Part shown: positions 61,787 to 64,000 of the stretch, piece by piece
Layout of the letters: each line of letters starts with the position of its first letter
Numbering within the stretch: position 1 is the first letter of the stretch
Assembly (NCBI GenBank): GCA_051879215.1
Contig: JBJELP010000267.1
Coordinates: forward strand, 5,526-69,525
Direction of reading: 5' to 3'
Source of the DNA: TWA4 sp051879215
GTDB lineage: Bacteria > Bacillota > Clostridia > Lachnospirales > Lachnospiraceae
DNA length: 64,000 nt
The notes under the pieces: generated by a model
Seen by the model: the letters and a program-made list of their open reading frames with translations, nothing else
Database searches by the model: none
What the model was told of the DNA's origin: nothing
Translations under genes and position numbers: made by a program

Positions 61787-63760
61787 ATGAGAATTACAGA
61801 TTTACTGGCTGCAGAAAGCGTATGCCTCAATGGTTCTGCCAGCGATAAGGCAGATGTACTCAATCAGATGGTTGATTTAATGGCAAAAAGCGGAAAGGTA
61901 TCTGATCGTGAAATTTACCTGAACGCTGTATTTGCAAGAGAAGAAGAAGGAACCACAGGTGTCGGCGACGGTATCGCCATTCCCCACGGACGCTGCAGCG
62001 GTGTATCCCAGCCCGGTCTGGCTGCCATGGTACTGCCTGCAGGTGTTGATTATCAGGCTCTGGATGATGAACCGGTGCATCTGATTTTCCTGATTGCCGC
62101 TCCCGAAGGCGCAGGAAGTGTGCACATTGATATTTTGAGCAAATTATCCACCATGCTGATGGATGAGCAGTTTGCAGAAAATCTGAAAGCTGCAAAAACC
62201 GTTGATGCCTTCCTGAAAGTGATTGATGACGCAGAAACAGCAAAGGATGCAGAAGAAAAAGCCAAAGCAGAAGCTGCAAAAAATACAGATCTGGCTGCAG
62301 AACGATCTGCATCCAATCAGAAACTGATTCTGGCAGTTACTGCCTGCCCCACCGGTATCGCCCATACCTATATGGCACAGGAAAGCATTGAAAAAGCTGC
62401 AAAGAAAATGGGATGCATGGTGAAAGTTGAGACAAGAGGATCAGGCGGTGCAAAAAACGTACTGACAGATGAAGAAATTGAAGCAGCAGATGGCATTATC
62501 GTGGCAGCGGATACTAATGTTCCCATGGACCGTTTCGATGGAAAGAAACTGATCGAAGTACAGGTATCCGATGGTATCAGTAAATCCGAACAGCTGGTAA
62601 AACGGATTATCGATGGTGATGCTCCCGTATATCATGCAGCAAACGGCAGACAGTCCAGCCAGACTCAGACATCCGGAGGCGGTGCGCATGCCATTTACAA
62701 GCATCTGATGAATGGTGTATCCCATATGCTTCCTTTCGTTGTAGGCGGCGGTATCCTGATTGCACTGGCCTTCCTCATCGATGGCCTCCTGGTGGATCTG
62801 AGTGCTCTCCCTGCCAATGCCGATGAAGCAGCAAAACTGGGTCAGACTATTTCCCGAGCTGACTTTGGTACCATCACACCCATTGCTGCTCTGTTAAAAG
62901 CAAAAATCGGCGGTGTTGCCTTTGGTTTCATGCTTCCCGTGCTGGCCGGTTTCATTGCAATGAGTATCGCAGACCGCCCCGGTCTGGCAGTTGGTTTCGT
63001 TGGCGGTGCCATCGCAGCAAACGGTACATCCGGTTTCCTTGGCGCACTGGCAGCCGGTTTCATTGCAGGTTATCTGGTAAACTTACTGAAAAAAGTATGT
63101 GACCGTGTAATCCCCAAAGCACTGGATGGTATCAAACCAGTACTTCTTTACCCTGTATTTGGCATTCTCTTTGTCGGTATCATCATGCAGTACATCATCG
63201 AACCCATTATCGGTATGCTGAATACAGCACTGAATGCCGGTCTCGGCAGTTTAAGCGGTGCAAATGCTATTCTCCTTGGACTGATTCTCGGCGGTATGAT
63301 GGCAGTTGATATGGGCGGTCCCTTCAACAAGGCAGCATACGTATTCGGTACTGCATCCATTGCAGCAGGCAACTACAATATCATGGCAGCTGTAATGATC
63401 GGCGGTATGGTTCCTCCCTGCGCGATTGCACTGGCAACCATCCTGTTTAAAAATAAATTTACAGAGTCCGAACGCAAGTCCGGCCCCACAAACTTCATCA
63501 TGGGACTTTCCTTCATTACAGAAGGTGCCATCCCCTTCGCAGCCAGCGACCCGATTCATGTACTCCCCTCCTGTATCGCAGGTTCCGCACTGGCAGGCGG
63601 TATGTCCATGGCATTCAATTGTACCCTGATGGCTCCCCATGGCGGTATCTTCGTATTCCCCGTAGTAGGTAACGCCCTTATGTATCTGGTTGCACTGGCA
63701 GCCGGTACCATCGCAGGTGCAGTTCTTCTCGGTATCCTGAAGAAACCTGTGACCGAATAA
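61787..63760 (+). CDS. fruA: PTS fructose-specific EIIA-EIIB-EIIC
   Basis: 657 residues. EIIA (about 1-150) with the active histidine in GIAIPHGRCSGVS; an Ala/Glu-rich linker; EIIB (about 185-280) with the active cysteine in AVTACPTGIAHTYMAQES; EIIC membrane domain (about 305-650; GGPFNKAAYVFG, ITEGAIPFAASDP). Imports fructose as fructose-1-phosphate, the substrate of FruK. ATAAGGAG before the ATG, 36 bases after fruK; a strong terminator follows. Confidence 0.95.
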   Translation: MRITDLLAAESVCLNGSASDKADVLNQMVDLMAKSGKVSDREIYLNAVFAREEEGTTGVGDGIAIPHGRCSGVSQPGLAAMVLPAGVDYQALDDEPVHLIFLIAAPEGAGSVHIDILSKLSTMLMDEQFAENLKAAKTVDAFLKVIDDAETAKDAEEKAKAEAAKNTDLAAERSASNQKLILAVTACPTGIAHTYMAQESIEKAAKKMGCMVKVETRGSGGAKNVLTDEEIEAADGIIVAADTNVPMDRFDGKKLIEVQVSDGISKSEQLVKRIIDGDAPVYHAANGRQSSQTQTSGGGAHAIYKHLMNGVSHMLPFVVGGGILIALAFLIDGLLVDLSALPANADEAAKLGQTISRADFGTITPIAALLKAKIGGVAFGFMLPVLAGFIAMSIADRPGLAVGFVGGAIAANGTSGFLGALAAGFIAGYLVNLLKKVCDRVIPKALDGIKPVLLYPVFGILFVGIIMQYIIEPIIGMLNTALNAGLGSLSGANAILLGLILGGMMAVDMGGPFNKAAYVFGTASIAAGNYNIMAAVMIGGMVPPCAIALATILFKNKFTESERKSGPTNFIMGLSFITEGAIPFAASDPIHVLPSCIAGSALAGGMSMAFNCTLMAPHGGIFVFPVVGNALMYLVALAAGTIAGAVLLGILKKPVTE

Positions 63761-63800
63761 ACAAGCCCTCCTACAAACTATCTATATATAAAACCCTCAA

Positions 63801-63853
63801 AAAGTCCTGCAATTTCCCCTTCCCTCGATATTCAGGGGATATTGCAGGACTTT
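63801..63853 (+). terminator. fruA terminator
   Basis: AGTCCTGCAAT and ATTGCAGGACT arms with an inner CCCC/GGGG stem, then TTTCGTG; A-run on the left allows action in both directions. Confidence 0.85.
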
Positions 63854-63885
63854 CGTGCGTTTGGGTCGTGCATTTGATTTGCATC

Positions 63886-64000
63886 AGTGAAAGCCCGAAA
63901 ATCTCCTTTAAGGGACCATTTTAAACGCCGGTTCTTAGCGATCGGACTTCCTGAAAGGAAGGGCGAGAGTTTAGAATCCGCTGCGTTTGAACCTGAGCGA
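63886..64000 (+). repeat. dispersed repeat, copy C (runs off the window)
   Basis: AGTGAAAGCCCGAAAATCTC ... TTAGCGATCGGACTTCCTGA ... ACCTGAGCGA; same element as copies A (44275-44388) and B (46808-46872). The last base of the window is still inside the element. Confidence 0.85.

Noticed and set aside
1..64000. CRISPR arrays, transposase genes, prophage genes, riboswitches
   Set aside because: No regularly spaced repeat arrays, no DDE, Y1 or serine recombinase motifs, no phage structural genes, and no aptamer consensus that I could recognise.

Overview
The window looks like a chromosomal segment of a spore-forming, low-to-mid-GC Firmicute, most likely a Lachnospiraceae (Clostridia). The basis is the sporulation genes (spoIIE, spoVT, yabP/yabQ, a CwlD-like amidase), the tilS-hpt-ftsH block, L-cysteine desulfidase, sugar PTS operons with LacI and DeoR regulators, strong AGGAGG-type ribosome sites and TTGACA/TATAAT promoters with 17-bp spacers. 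No phage, transposase, CRISPR or rRNA genes were seen. One tRNA (Gly, TCC) is present.

Layout. 1-9.5 kb: 5' part of an LTA-synthase-like membrane sulfatase; an operon of a degenerate HtrA-like protein, yhaM and rlmD; divergent mutS2; a two-component system. 9.5-17.2 kb (minus): trmL, an Lrp regulator with an aminotransferase, a stand-alone AIR-synthase-C-like protein, a VanW protein, a 32-residue membrane peptide, nth, a B12-binding radical SAM protein and tRNA-Gly. 17.3-26.5 kb (minus): a GH13 enzyme, ftsH, hpt, tilS, spoIIE, spoVT. 26.5-28.6 kb: an SdpR/SdpI-like pair with a membrane-anchored hydrolase, bracketed by two 47-bp direct repeats. 29-35.5 kb: a glucose/maltose-type PTS, a nuclease/phosphatase-fold protein and malQ, divergent from a LacI regulator. 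35.5-43.4 kb: cstA, a thioredoxin-reductase-like flavoprotein without an obvious NADPH site, cyuA, a MATE pump with a MerR regulator, a HAD phosphatase and a FadR-type regulator.

43.6-46.9 kb is the accessory spot. One AT-rich gene encodes vWA/TerY-like, zinc ribbon, beta-rich, TIR and SHOCT-like regions in one chain. Copies of a dispersed repeat lie on both sides of it in opposite orientation, and a third copy lies at the right end of the window. It is the best candidate for an undescribed system, probably a single-gene TIR conflict or defence effector.

46.9-64 kb: a NuoF-like Fe-S/GltD-type oxidoreductase, trkH-trkA, murI; then mazG-hup-rqcP-yabP-yabQ-divIC-DUF1292 (plus); a DUF362 protein, a HAD phosphatase, an EamA transporter, a CwlD-like amidase; and a fructose regulon (DeoR regulator divergent from fruK-fruA).

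Start codons were moved from the longest reading frame where a ribosome site and family alignment supported a downstream start. All functional calls rest on recognition of motifs in the translations; no database search was run.
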